NCBI RefSeq assembly: GCF_910592395.1
Contig: NC_088313.1
Location: 6,140,501-6,204,500, forward strand
DNA from: Lineus longissimus
Lineage: Eukaryota > Nemertea > Pilidiophora > Heteronemertea > Lineidae
DNA: 64,000 nt
Reading direction: 5' to 3'
The notes beneath the pieces are model-generated. The model searched no databases, had not been told where the DNA came from, and saw nothing but the letters and a program-made list of their open reading frames with translations. Below, piece by piece: positions 32,088-43,591 of the stretch; positions within the stretch are counted from its first letter, which is position 1; every line of letters starts with the position of its first letter. The position numbers were made by a program, and so were the translations under genes.

Positions 32088-32478
32088 CTGTAGCAGTACT
32101 GTAAGTCCGGGGTTATTGCCCTATCAGCACTAATGAAAACATAATCATCGGCGTGTTCGAGCTGAAGGTCATATTTGTGCAGGTCAAGTGTTTTGGAAGG
32201 AGAATAACCATTTCTGAATAACTCCAGGAATTTTTCCTTCACATCTTCATTCACATCCCTATGCTTCGAAGCATCTGCAGCCCTGATAGGATGGTTGTGG
32301 GTACATTTGAGTTTCACGACCATTGGTTGATTGGGCAAGTGAGGATCTGAAGACCTGGAATGTAAGAAAGCAATGCATGATTATGTTACCAGAGTTCTTG
32401 GCTAACAGCTTCCAGCATATTTTTAGCTCAGCTGACAAGCTGAGCTATTCATATGAGTAAATGGTAGAATGAATGTCC

Positions 32479-32521
<43 letters not shown>

Positions 32522-33530
32522 CGTTAAACAGGCGCGTTTCAAAACTATGGCGGATAGGCGATAGATTTTCCCTCTGAGGCGTTGAGACCCTTCAGGACTC
32601 CTGAATAGACCAAATGTGGGTCCGGCAGGATGAGCGGTTTGGCCACTAGGTGGCACCGAGCGAAATTTTCCAAAAACCTTTCCAGCAGCTGATTTCTCCT
32701 AATTCTTTAAGTTGGGGATCATGAATCAAATCTAATCTTATAGAGCAAAGCTTTCTCTTTCATTACCAATAGGCGTGGTTCATGAATTTCCCACCAGGTG
32801 GTGTTACTGGCGCAATTTAGTGAGCACCCCCAAAGAAGAGCATTTTAAATTTCGCGCGAGTTATCCCACGTGCAGCGAACGTCACGTCTCGGAGTCTGCG
32901 CAGTTCAGACGTAAGGAGACCATGCTATGGAATAGATCGCGTTCTGTCAATTCGGATGTAAGTTCTCATTAAATGCACAATTTCATAGGCGATAATATTT
33001 GGCTGCTTGTGTTATTGCATGTTGATGACATTAGGGAAGGCTTGGATTGTTTAATTGGATGTGATTAATTTGAAATAGTTCGTCGACGATCGTTGAAAAA
33101 CGATCTGCGAAATGCAGCTTGGTCGGAGAAACGATGTCAAAGTCCGGCTTTAAATCATGGATTACTCAACAAATAACTCTTGTCACATAGCAGAACTAAT
33201 GTGAATAAACAAGACAATAATAAACATCGTTCTGATATCATCGGGTAAGGTTGCCAATGTACATAAACAGTGTAATTGAGGATCGACTCCGGCGATTTGA
33301 AATGTCAACAAACAATAAATGCGATAGCTGATACACACTGACACATGCACACTGTACATAGCACAATGCTTCAAACGGGGCCGATTCATCACTCTTATCA
33401 CAATTCATTCTCAATGAACTTCCTTGATCATTCGGCCCTAGCGCCTTATCAGTTGTTGTTGGCCTTGTATTTGATATAAAACTTGGTTAGCTATCTATCA
33501 AAATTAAAATGTTATCTCCTCATCATGTTT

Positions 33531-35650
33531 TCATCATCATCATCATCATAGGCGTTTTGGCCCAGAATTGGGCCTTTGCCTTTCGATTTATATTGGCGCA
33601 TGGGTCGTGCAACATATTCTTCATATAGAGAAGAAACAAATAAAGAAAGAACATTTGACACTTATACAGAAAAATACAATTTTTTACAAGAAGCCTAGTA
33701 GCTTAATAGTTTGTGTGGTCAAGACAGAGAGGGTCCTAGATACGATCGATAGGACCACGTTGACCCCACAAAGCATACATGTTTATATTTACAGTTTGGC
33801 GTGAACTCTTGTTAAGAACAGTGCACTATATAATTTTATAATTTTTTAGCCAGAGAAGTTATATTGTTGTTCGCTAATAAGCTGGAACTACCGAAAGACA
33901 TACCTCTTTGATGATATAGTTTTCTCTGTAACTCAGCATACTCCTTTGTTTACAGCGGACTCCCTGCTATCTGTGACATAGCCTAACTTGTCCTGGTATA
34001 TAATGGTGTCACGGGGATGTTAATGCTGGATTCTGTTAACGAACGGACAGTAGGTTAGTTTTGGGTGCTATATAGGACAAGTGAGTGGAGTATAGAGGTC
34101 CCGGCTGATCTGAAAAGTAATATACTGATTTCAGGCCTGGTGAAAAGGAACGTTTATATGTTTAACAGTGCAATGGGTTACATAATACATGGCATGATGA
34201 TGTCATTTGGTTAGGATGACTTATGTACAGCATATTAAGTAGATTATTTATAGGTTACAAACAGCGAGACTATTGTCGGGCGCTGCAAAATGAAGAGTTA
34301 ACCATCGGGTTGGCTAAGAACTACTTTTAGATATGTAGCAAGATATGCATACAGGTTTATGGTAAGATAAGCACGATGAACTAGTATAAGCAGCGAGGCA
34401 GGTTGCCGAGCGCTGGCATGTGATACTAGAGGAAGATGAGATGAGAATGAGACTGAGAGGGGAAGAGAGAGATGGTCAAGTTTTTATAGATGTAGGTTGA
34501 AGATTTGTTCAAGTACGTCGTCTGGGATCAAGGAAAGTAGTCTGGTTAATGTTCTCCAGTGTATTACGGCAATAAGACTATTTGGGGGCGATGGGGTGAA
34601 GGATGAATCCTGATTACGGAAAGGGTTAAACATTATCTCGAAACGACTCATGAAGACCTGTTCTGAGGGATCGAAGGGAGAGTTGTAGGTATTCTGCTGA
34701 GATGATTCAGGGTGCAGGCGGTGACGTCTGACCTGGTCCAGTATCTCGTTCGAGTTTTCTAGTCTCAGTGCCAGGAATATAATCATTAGCATTTGGTGAA
34801 TCAGAGAGGCCCATCGGGAGGGGTCGTCCGCCCTCACCGGGCAGTTTGGATGCCTTATGTTTCTTGCGATGATGGTGCCACATTGAACGTTGCACTGGAA
34901 ACATGCTGACGGGCCCCTAATGAACCACGGAAGGTGGATACATAGGACATGCCTTTTTAATCTGGTGGTGGTATGAGGACAGATTGGGCAGCAGCTTCCG
35001 ACAGAATTTCCCATGGTAACCAGTCTTGCCCCTTGGTCGTGGCTGTCTATGTTGACACCCGATATTATGTTTTCTCCCATGATTACATAGCGTCTGTCTT
35101 CTCCCATTTGGCTCATTTCGGGGCAATCGTTATCATCATCTTCCTCCTCTTCTGGAAACGAATTTGCTGCATTGTAAGTTGTTGGGTCTTGCTCTGCAAC
35201 CTCTATCACTGGAGTCCCCCCTTGTTCTGGAGCAGTATGTAGATTTTCGTCCTCATCAGAGCTTTCTACAGCTGTCGTTCCCTCGTCCTCTGAAGCTGTC
35301 GTTCCTTCAGGAATAGATTCGTCGTCTGACATATCTGAATAGTCCAGGCTGGAGTCCATAATGGGCTGTTTGTCCATCTGGAAATAAAGCTTGCTTAATA
35401 TATGGGGAAAAGAAGGTTATGTCATAATTTTCGGTGATGTTTACGGTCTCGTTTAGAGATTGGTCCTCATTAGTACTCATAGATGTTTTTGCCTTTTTGT
35501 ATCCAGTATTTGTCCAATCTTGACTTAAAGGTGTTCAGACTTGGAGCCATAACTACTGATTCGGGCAATTCATTCCAAGGTTTCACGATCCTGTTGGAAA
35601 AGAAATTGTCCCGATGCTGGTAACGTGCTCTAAGGGGAGCTAACTTTGCA
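33531..35650 (-). mobile_element. 2.1-kb insert with LINE-like coding end and a zinc-finger ORF, unclassified
   Basis: Comparison with copy B (join near 55022) shows this block is an extra insertion in copy A. On the minus strand it starts with about 55 codons of a LINE RT C-terminus (35640-35470: RARYQHRDNFFSNRIVKPWN, SLNTFKSRLDKYW). A 297-codon ORF and about 0.95 kb of non-coding DNA follow, ending in (ATG)n at about 33533-33550. The tail repeat suggests a retrotransposed end. Which family owns the downstream ORF is unclear. Confidence 0.5.
34484..35377 (-). CDS. acidic protein with C2H2-like zinc finger, unknown
   Basis: A 297-residue frame. The first 95 residues are Asp/Glu/Ser/Thr-rich (SEDEGTTAVESSDEDE, EEEEDDDNDCPEM). 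A Cys/His cluster follows at about 130-170 (CCPICPHTTTRLKRHVLCIH, then CFQCNVQCGT), compatible with one C2H2 finger plus a second metal site. The C-terminus is unremarkable. The ATG directly follows a good splice acceptor (CTTTATTTCCAG), so this may be a later exon. I do not recognise a named family. It lies inside the 2.1-kb insert and so may be transposon cargo. Confidence 0.5.
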   Translation of the reverse strand: MDKQPIMDSSLDYSDMSDDESIPEGTTASEDEGTTAVESSDEDENLHTAPEQGGTPVIEVAEQDPTTYNAANSFPEEEEDDDNDCPEMSQMGEDRRYVIMGENIISGVNIDSHDQGARLVTMGNSVGSCCPICPHTTTRLKRHVLCIHLPWFIRGPSACFQCNVQCGTIIARNIRHPNCPVRADDPSRWASLIHQMLMIIFLALRLENSNEILDQVRRHRLHPESSQQNTYNSPFDPSEQVFMSRFEIMFNPFRNQDSSFTPSPPNSLIAVIHWRTLTRLLSLIPDDVLEQIFNLHL

Positions 35651-35980
35651 GGAATGCAGGAATGATCTGCACTACTGCAGCTGCATTTGAACATATTTGG
35701 TGACCACATCACAGATGACCAAGAGAGAGGATCGAGCTATGACTTTGCACATCCCATCGACTTCGGTGTTCACCAGTGCAATCGTCAGAAGAGCCAGTCA
35801 ATTTTAGTATTCAAGTATTTCATTCTGTAATACTTACCTCAAAATTGACTAAATAAAGAAAACCGCATGTGGCAGTTGGTTAAAAAAATCAAGTCTATCT
35901 GTTTAAAGTTTTTACTTGCTATCAACATTTCAATGGTGGCATTCTGCTAAGGTTTGTAAGAGTTTCACTTGACTTATGCA

Positions 35981-36715
35981 GGGTGTACACTAGTAAAATA
36001 TTAGCAACATTTTACCAACATTTTTACAACAATTTTGCAACAAGCCCTTCAAGGCCCTGTGTACACTAGCAACAAAATTGCAACAAATTAGCAACATTTT
36101 TACAACATGTTGGTAAATTGTTGCAAACTTTTTAGTGGGAACAAAGGGAAATAGGTATTTTGGAGGGAAAATGGATGATTCCAAGGAGAGAAGATGTGTT
36201 TTGAGTGCTTCTGCAGCAATTTTAGCTGTCATTGTTGAGAGACGGAAGAGCCGGCGAAATAACCAAAGAGAATATGGACCAGGCCCTGGATCAAAATAAG
36301 GGTGGATCATGGGGCATACCACTGCCTGTTAAAGGAGTTGCAGCTGACTGACAAGCCGTCATACAAAAACTTCCTGCAAATGGATGAAACTTCTAGAAAA
36401 GGTTTCATCACCCTACGAAGCAAGACACTCACTTGAGAGTTGCTATACCTGCTTCTTGTTCAAGTCACATGACCTCAGGTAGATCACATGACGCAAATCC
36501 TATTTCTGATTGGCTGAAGAGTTTGCAACATTTTTACAACATGCAACAAAGAATTGCATTGCATTTAATTTGCAACAATTTTACAACAATTTTACAACAT
36601 GTTGTAAATGTAAGACGCGTTTTGCTCTGTAAACACTACGCAACATTTTTGCAACATTTGTTGCAACTGGAAATGTTGTAAAAATGTTGCTGATATTTTA
36701 CTAGTGTACACAGGC
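35981..36715 (+). mobile_element. Harbinger-like deletion derivative inside copy A
   Basis: Inverted ends share GTGTACACTAGTAAAATAT and AGCAACATTTT. GCAACATTTTTACAACA-like motifs recur on both sides. Between them is a transposase N-terminal remnant on the plus strand: an ATG frame with RRCVLSASAAILAVIVER, then KELQLTDKPSYKNFLQMDE and DTHLRVAIPASC in shifted frames. This resembles the region before the DDE core of Harbinger proteins. There is no catalytic core. The same element is in copy B. Confidence 0.6.
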
Positions 36716-38710
36716 CTTTAGGCAATAATAGAGTTGGGTAGAGCATTTTGTTAATGTTACCCTTTTAGTTAGGGAAACTGGTGCCTTTTGCATTAGGTGG
36801 ACCCTACTTGCTCATCTGTCAGACCGGCCTCACACGTCGGCAGTAGAGTTTAAGGTCCAGTCTGCGAGATTTACCCATTTCTACCCAGCCAAAAGCGGGT
36901 GATTGGGCTAGTCTCTCCATGTGATTCAATTCGCATGGATTCTTGTGTCCTGTGCTGAAAGGCTCCCTCCACAAGGGCAGACTACATCCGGTGGCACTAA
37001 AGTATGGAAGAAAGACAGAAGACGACCAATTTGCGAAAAGGATCATCATCATCATCATCATGGCAACAGCTGAGGATGAATCATGTTGCTGTGTGTAGAA
37101 TTGATGGTCCAATATAGGTTAGGTTATCTGTTTGCGCACACATTGCAAGGGTGGAGCTTGCTTGAAGTAGATTGCGCCAGTCTACCGTAATTCACTGTTA
37201 CACATCCAGAAGCTAATAGCCTTAGGCTTTGAGTCCTTAGTTTAGTAGAGTTTGACGAGTAATGTAATATATACGAACAACGCAGCAACAACTCAGCTGA
37301 GCGCCAGGCCCTTGGGCCTCTTGTTCTTTTCCTTTTTAAACAAACAAGGTGGTTGTATGATACGTTTTTTTTTTTTTCATTCAGGAATGGCTTGCTTCTA
37401 GCAAGACTGTTAAAAAATCTAAAACTATAAAGCAATTTCCAAAAGCACCTTGCAAACACAAGGCCAGGAATTATTATGCTCTGCTCCTCTAAATCCCTTC
37501 AAATAAATTTTTGAAAATCAGAGGTGATATTTCTCTTTTAGGCTACAATTAATGCTGCAGTTTCACAGTCATTCAATATTTCAATCACCTGCACTTCCTT
37601 CTTTTCCCATCAGAATTTTCAAAGGTATTGGTTTTAACAACGATTCTCAGGCCTGCTGGACAATTAGTATTCTTTGTCCTCCTCTGCTGATCGGCTGATT
37701 TGGTTCTTGGTTTAGTTCTGTGTTGGCACCAAAAGTCTGCCTGAAAAGGAAAAAAAAATAATTCAAATTGTACTGATTGATAGGATTGAAATTTTTTTTT
37801 AAAAAACTAAATCTATCTTTAGGTCATACTGTATTTTTAGTGATTGGTAATTAGTCAGTGTCAAGCTCAGGGAATACTAAAGTACCGCATCAATATCATG
37901 CCTCACGGACCATGCTGACATTTTACTGTGATGTGGTAGGAATAGAATATATAGATAAGTTATTCAATTTTTCAGTGCAATTTCATTGGCTTTGTTGACA
38001 TTGAACAAACAGTTCACAATCAGCCCTACCTTATAATGAACCTTTTCACCACTGCATGGGTACGTTCTTTCAACTCGGTAAGTTGTCAAGCTTGATTTCT
38101 CCAAAGACTCTAGCCACTCTTTTGCCCCTTCTTTGGTCGAAATGTCAACTCTCACCGTAACCTTCACATCTCTAACATATTCACAGACTGCCAAGAGGTC
38201 GTACTGGAGGCTTCCTTGAGACAATTGCTTGTGGTCGTACCTGGGCAACCAATTCAAGGGGTCAGGGATCAGGTTTTTCCCCCACCAACATAACATGTTG
38301 CCGAATGGTTAATGCATAAAAAATTGGTTGGAAAGGGTTTTTGCAGGCCAAGAGACTGGAAGACACTTGACTCTTGACGAACACCAAACTGATGAACAAA
38401 GAACCTGAGGAACACAGAACCCTCTTCATACCTGGTACCTGGGAGCATAAAAAGCCTGCTAAAATTTTGATTATTCTTTAGAAAAAATCAGAGTATCTGC
38501 AAAACCAATGGTACCCCATAAAAACAAACATTCCTCCTTAAGGTGTCTTCGGATCCCACCATGGCCCGTGTGGAATTCATTCATTAAGTTTATTGAAATC
38601 TCAAAATACAGTTTTTTTTTGCGAAACGCCTGCCCGTCTTGTGCTTCATTAACCCTTTAACCGGTGAATTTATTTGGCTGATCACAGATTGAAATTATGA
38701 CATGCAGTAT

Positions 38711-39395
38711 ATTGGCTGTAACTCAATAAATTGAAGTATTAACTGTGTATAACTTTACATTTTTATAAAGGTCTTTGTACAGGCTATCTGTTGCTAGAAT
38801 TTTTTTTCAATTTCCTGAAGGTCAAAAATAGGTTGTGACCTTGACCATGACCTATTTGACCATGCGCAAGATTTAGTAATTATCTCACTTCCGGTGAGAA
38901 TGGGGCTGAGGATTCAAAAAAATTCAAACATGGTCCTCTTTCCTTTTTTTTGATAGTCTGAGTTGGTAGTGAGATGATACAAAACAAAATTCCATTCAGG
39001 GAGCAAATGGGGGTTCAGGTTAGGGTGTCTTTGATTCCAGGGGGGAGAATCTGAAAAATCTGAAAATTTGGTACAGGTTCGGAAAAGTGGCTGTAACTCA
39101 ATAATTTGAACTAATAACTCTACAAAAGTATACATTTTCATGAAGGTCTTTGTACAAGCTATCAGGTGTTACAACAACAAAAAATTCTGAAGGTCAAAAA
39201 AAGGTCATGACCTTGACTTTGACATTTTTGAACTGTGCGCGAGATTTAGCAGTTATCTCACATCCGGTCAGAATTGGTTTGAGGATTCAAAACGATTTTA
39301 AAACTTTTTTCAATATTCCTTCTTTGATACTCTGTGTTGGTAGTGAAGTGCTACAGATCCAATAACTACAATGAAATTCCATTCAGAGAGCAATA
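38711..39395. repeat. tandem duplication, about 378-bp unit, in piggyBac 3' arm
   Basis: Two diverged copies start at 38711 and 39089, each with GGCTGTAACTCAATAA, AAGGTCTTTGTACA, CTGAAGGTCAAAAA and AAATTCCATTCAG in order. It is non-coding and lies between the transposase stop and the left end. Confidence 0.75.
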
Positions 39396-39802
39396 CATGG
39401 AATAGGGAACAAGTGTCCAGACTTAAATCTTCATCTGTCAAGGGACGGCACCTTACACACACATGTACATACCGGTACTGTAATCGCTCCTGTAAGCCAG
39501 CTATTCGGACAGCATGTCATTCCTGGCTACAATGACATTTTGCCCCACAACTGAATGGTCTCAAATAATGTGTTCCCTCAGTACCCAGGAATATATTGGA
39601 ATAGGTCTGTGCTACGACCCAAATAAAAGCAGCGGCCTGGATCATAGGATTCTGACATGTCTGATGCCCATTCAATGTACAGTTTAGAAGAGTAATTACA
39701 GTATGTATGACATCATGAAGATGAGGTGAGTAAACATGCTGTTAGTCATAATCATATTTCCACTCACCCAAAGTTCACACCAAGAAATCCACTAGTTCTA
39801 AA

Positions 39803-42361
39803 CTAATGCCAGTACTGTCTCCGAGAGTGCCAATCATGGAAACAGTTTCTTTTATCAGTGATACAAAGGGGAATGCGATTGCATGTAACACAACATGTTA
39901 CTGCTTTGTTTCTGTAATTGCGATGCAAGCCTTGCCTTTTCACTTTCTCAGCACATACATGACAGTCTAACCTCTTCCCCAGGTGCCCAACCTCATGATA
40001 CAGTCCATTCAGTCTCAGTTCCTCAACATCAGTCAGTGGCAAAGAGGGTGGGCGTCCTGCCTTCTCGCGAAAGGAGAGGTTGCGGATGAGACCATGAATG
40101 AGATCCATTTTGAATTCCATATAGTCTCTATCGTTACCATTATTTCTCCTGTGTGGCTGAAAGTGATCTTCCATGATGAAGGCATTGAACACAGCCATCT
40201 CTAGGCCATATGAGAATAGCTTTTTCCATACTTTTCGTGATTTACGGGCAGCATTGTACAGTTTGATCATTTGATCGCCATGGTCAACACCGTTCATGTT
40301 TTCCTGATACGCAAGCATGCCTGGTGGACAAGGGATGATGATCTCTGTGCCATCTGGTCTATGGCGCCTAACTTCCTGAACTGGTATAGGTGGGTGAATA
40401 GTAGAAAGCAGATAAACAGGTCTATTGTCATACCATGACAGAGCACAAAGATTGCCATTCACCCGCCATAAGAGGTCACCTCTCTGCTTTCTTCTTTCAT
40501 CTGCCTTAGCAATTTTGATTGCATCAGGAAGACCATGCCGATTTGATCGTACAGTTCCACAAGAGTACACACCTCTCTCATAAAGAGTGACACACATCTG
40601 GGGATTGGTGTAGAAATTGTCCGTATAAAGATGGTGATATACACCACCAAGGTCCTCTGTCAGATCTGTCACCACTCGATCACCAAGACCAAGTTCAGGA
40701 TTTCCATCCACCCTACCAAGATAAACCTGGAATTTATAAATGTAGCCAGTGTCAGATTCGGCTAACACCCATTGCTTTATCCCCCATTTAGTGGGTTTTG
40801 ATTTGATGTACTGTTTATATGCAACTCTCCCTTTGAATGCTACCATCGATTCATCAATCACAATGTCATGACGAAGCCTGTACTTCTGTGCAAATGAATT
40901 TGACAAAGCATTCAGAAATGTACGGACACGAAAGATCTTGTCAAAGTTGGGTTCACCTCTTGCTGGCATCTGTGTATTGTCTGCTAGATGAAAGTACCTC
41001 CATATCTGCTCAAACCTTACAATGGGGAAAATGTCCGCTATTCCTTTATGATACAGAAATTTGTCAGTCTCAGCCCAATAGTTCTCCAATCGTGGCTCAT
41101 GCACAATGCCCATCAGCAAAAGAACGCCTACGAATGCCTCCATTTCTTCCCTGGTGACAGGAGTCCATGGCCTTTTATGTTTATTTGGTTCAGCCTGGGC
41201 CCGTTGGTCATGATACCTGTTAGTTTCCACTACCATCATATCCCATACAGCGTCTGTGAAGAAAACGTCGAAGTATGATTTTGCTCTGTTATTGGCTGGG
41301 TCTGCAAATCGAACATTTGGCCCCGGATTGGGCACAGTAAAATCATGTCGAACCCAGTCCCTTGCATCAAAGTGATCATCCCATTGTTCATTACGGAATT
41401 GGTCATTATTTTGACGCCCACGTTGACCACCCCTGCCAGCCCTACCTCTACCTCTCACTGGTGCACGGCCTCTGTTCTGACCTCTGCCTCTACCACGCAC
41501 TGGTGCATGTCCACGACCTCTGTCCTGACATCTGCCATGACCAGGCCTCTGACGTGGCCTGCCTCTATTTCTTCGATCACCTTCGGGGGAATTCGAACAG
41601 CCAGGCTGTGGGGACACTGTCCTTGTCCTTAGGCCTTGATGATCTACTGAAATTGGACTACGGCTGGAATTTTGACTACCAGAGGCAGAGTAAACCGAGC
41701 CCTCATCGCCTGAAAAAAAGATAGGAGTGATGAAGGACAAAGGGATATAAAGTGTATGAATTACACAATTCATTTGCAATGTTTTCAATAAAAGCATACA
41801 ATCATACTTTTTTTGCTGTTTCTTTTGATTATCATACTAAAATCACCCCCATAAACCTACAAAACATGAATCAAAGAAAGGTAAACAATGCCAGATGCAC
41901 CTTGTACTTCTGTTTACAAAACAGTAGGCCCTATGCGCATACAATGTGTACTCATCAGCATATCGTATACAGTACACTACTATACACTAGCGCTCATGGA
42001 GTGTATAGAACTCGGAGCCGTTGAAAACTTATCATGAAATTCAATTGTTTGTCTGTTTACCTGATGGAATGAAATCATCATCCCCTTCTGCATTATCGGC
42101 CTCACTTTCTGAGGCCTCCTGGTCACTGTAAGGGTATACATTGTCTGCATTCCCATCATCACTCACATCGTCAGGCCAGCCATCATCATCTGAATCACCT
42201 GGAGCCCCAGCTTCATCCTCAGAATCTGACAAACCACCATCTCTTTTGTTCATAACATCCACCAACACATCAACCAGACTTAGTCTGTTTCGATATCTTG
42301 AAGACATTGGCCGAAAATCACTGAAAACGACCAAACAATTCACCAAATTCCACACTTCCAC
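39803..42361 (-). CDS. piggyBac transposase (PGBD-like), two exons, intact
   Basis: Exon 1 (42361-42061) encodes an acidic N-terminus (SDSEDEAGAPGDSDDDGWPD) and ends at donor GTAAAC. Exon 2 (41709-39803) follows acceptor TTTTTTCAG; the split codon makes Gly, giving 735 residues. An RGRG-rich segment precedes the DDE_Tnp_1_7 domain. Catalytic Asp residues are in VIDESMVAFKGR, YTDNFYTN and NMNGVDHGDQM. A C-terminal Cys/His zinc domain (CHVCAEKVK, CCVTCNRIPLC) follows, as in piggyBac proteins. The enzyme excises and inserts at TTAA. A second in-frame Met (MSSRYRNR, about 42304) could be the true start. Confidence 0.9.
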
Positions 42362-42573
42362 AACTGAAGCAGGACGCCGCCATTTGCATTCCTAGATCAT
42401 AGCAACGGCCTTAGCAACAGCATTGGCAGAGCACGACCACGCCATCTATGAATAGACAGTAGTACCTGGCCAGCAGACGATCTAATTGTATTCAATTAGC
42501 ATGACTTGTGAGTGATTAGTAAAAGGGTTATGCAATTCGTACGAATTCGTACGATCACCGGTTAAAGGGTTAA

Positions 42574-43591
42574 TTCGGGATTATATCCATTTTAAACGAA
42601 AGCCCAGAAGGCTCATTCGACAAAACTCACTTCGACAAACTCACTTCGACAAAACTCACTTCAACAAAAACTTCGACAAAAATGACTTGGACAAAACTCA
42701 CTTCGACAAAACTCACTTCGACAAAATTGACTTCGACAACTTTATATTGACCAATGACAAGCCGTTTTACAACACAATTATATTGACCAATGAAAAGCCA
42801 TTTTATAACACACTAATAGTCTGCTGATCAGATCAACTTCCGCTCTTTTTATCACTGCATTTTCTATTAGCAGATTCTTGCGTTCACATATTTTCCCTTT
42901 TATTGGAGTTTTCGAGATAAAAACGGTAAGTTATTACATGGTATGAAGGTAGGGTTGGGGGTGGGGCATATTTGGTCTCCTCGTTCCTGACTTTAGCAGG
43001 ACTTTAAAAAGCAATCAGTAACACAGACGCCACCTCGCCACCACGTTTTTCCAGGTTGTGTAAACCTCAGACGTCATAGTACGCTGTTAAAATACCAAAT
43101 ATATCGTTGGCGTATTAATAGTCAGGGAGCCCCCATTCCAGCATGGGCGTTCCCAACTGAGACGGTTGGCGATAAAATACGAATTTTGCCTGTGGAATTT
43201 TCAACAGAATGAAGTTTGACTTCTGGTGTAGACGAAATGCAACCCCCTCCCCCCTCATCTTAATCTAAGTCCTGTCCTTTTCCCTAATTTATTATTCCTA
43301 GCCAATACACGGTTATTGTATTGTCTCTGGTCCTTCATTTTTGGATGTGACCTACTTCAAGCTCCCAGAGGTCAATTGTTGTGAGAGTGGTCAACCGGAG
43401 ATGCATGTATTGAAGGGATGCATGTACCACTCAGAAAACCGACTGTACTGTCCTTTAACCGTTGAGGTAAATTACCTGAACACTTGCATCCCTGTGAGAC
43501 AACAATCCGAGGGGTGTTGCCGCAGTTTGCAGTTTAGGATTTCCAGATTCTACCATATCCTGCATCTGTTACCCTTTTCGATAATCTAGCC
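42574..43591. other. non-coding with minisatellite at 42612-42745
   Basis: From 42612 to 42745 a unit of about 16-17 bp (ACTCACTTCGACAAAA) is repeated about eight times with drift. Two 39-bp copies around TATATTGACCAATGA follow (42735-42810). The rest up to 43591 shows no coding frame I trust. Confidence 0.65.

Larger units (their letters stand above)
32420..37326 (+). mobile_element. composite Helentron-like repeat, copy A
   Basis: It begins TTTTAGCTCAGCT with a perfect hairpin (AGCTCAGCT/AGCTGAGCT) and has a (GTCT)n run at about 32476-32522. It ends with CTCAGCTGAGC, the hairpin AGGCCCTTGGGCCT and CTTGTT. Copy B is at 53891-57270 and is nearly identical over the shared parts. The 5' motif is repeated inverted just inside the 3' hairpin, as in Helentron-associated elements. 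It holds an extra insert (33531-35650) absent from copy B, and a Harbinger derivative (35981-36715) present in both. It lies in intron 2 of the zinc-cluster gene. Confidence 0.6.
28052..38296 (-). pseudogene. four-exon gene with C-C-H-H (FAR1/WRKY-GCM1-like) zinc cluster, last exon split by a transposon
   Basis: Exons: 38296-38030 (donor GTAGGG), 37740-37589 (acceptor TTTTCAG, donor GTGATT), 32354-32088 (acceptor TTCCAG, donor GTTAGT) and 30919-28052 (acceptor TTTTTTCAG). The last is cut by the Tc1-like insertion 28198-30783. Phases 0, 2 and 2 agree at all junctions. Dropping the insertion and one TA gives 321 residues to a TAA at 28054-28052. Recognisable parts are AKEWLESLEKSSLTTYRVE, a Cys at FWCQH, TKNTNCPAGL and CTHNHPI, which together form C-C-H-H as in FAR1/WRKY-GCM1 fingers. 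LFRNGYSPSKTLDLHKYDL follows. This looks like a DNA-binding protein related to the N-terminus of MULE-type transposases, host or transposon-derived. The first-exon start is the least certain point. Confidence 0.6.
38653..42569 (-). mobile_element. piggyBac transposon, full length
   Basis: TTAA at 38649-38652 and 42570-42573 flanks perfect 15-bp inverted ends CCCTTTAACCGGTGA. The minus strand encodes a two-exon piggyBac transposase with no disruption. The intact ends, exact TTAA flanks and open frame make this the most intact-looking autonomous element in the window besides the Spy-type one. Confidence 0.93.

Noticed and set aside
32423-32656. Duplicated 77-residue frame with (TDRQ)n repeats at 32423-32656 and 53895-54128
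   Set aside because: It is a translation of the (GTCT)n run in the composite repeat, conserved only because the repeat is duplicated.
37124-37459. 111-residue minus-strand frame
   Set aside because: Mostly inside the 3' end of the composite repeat; no domain, and no coding-like pattern.
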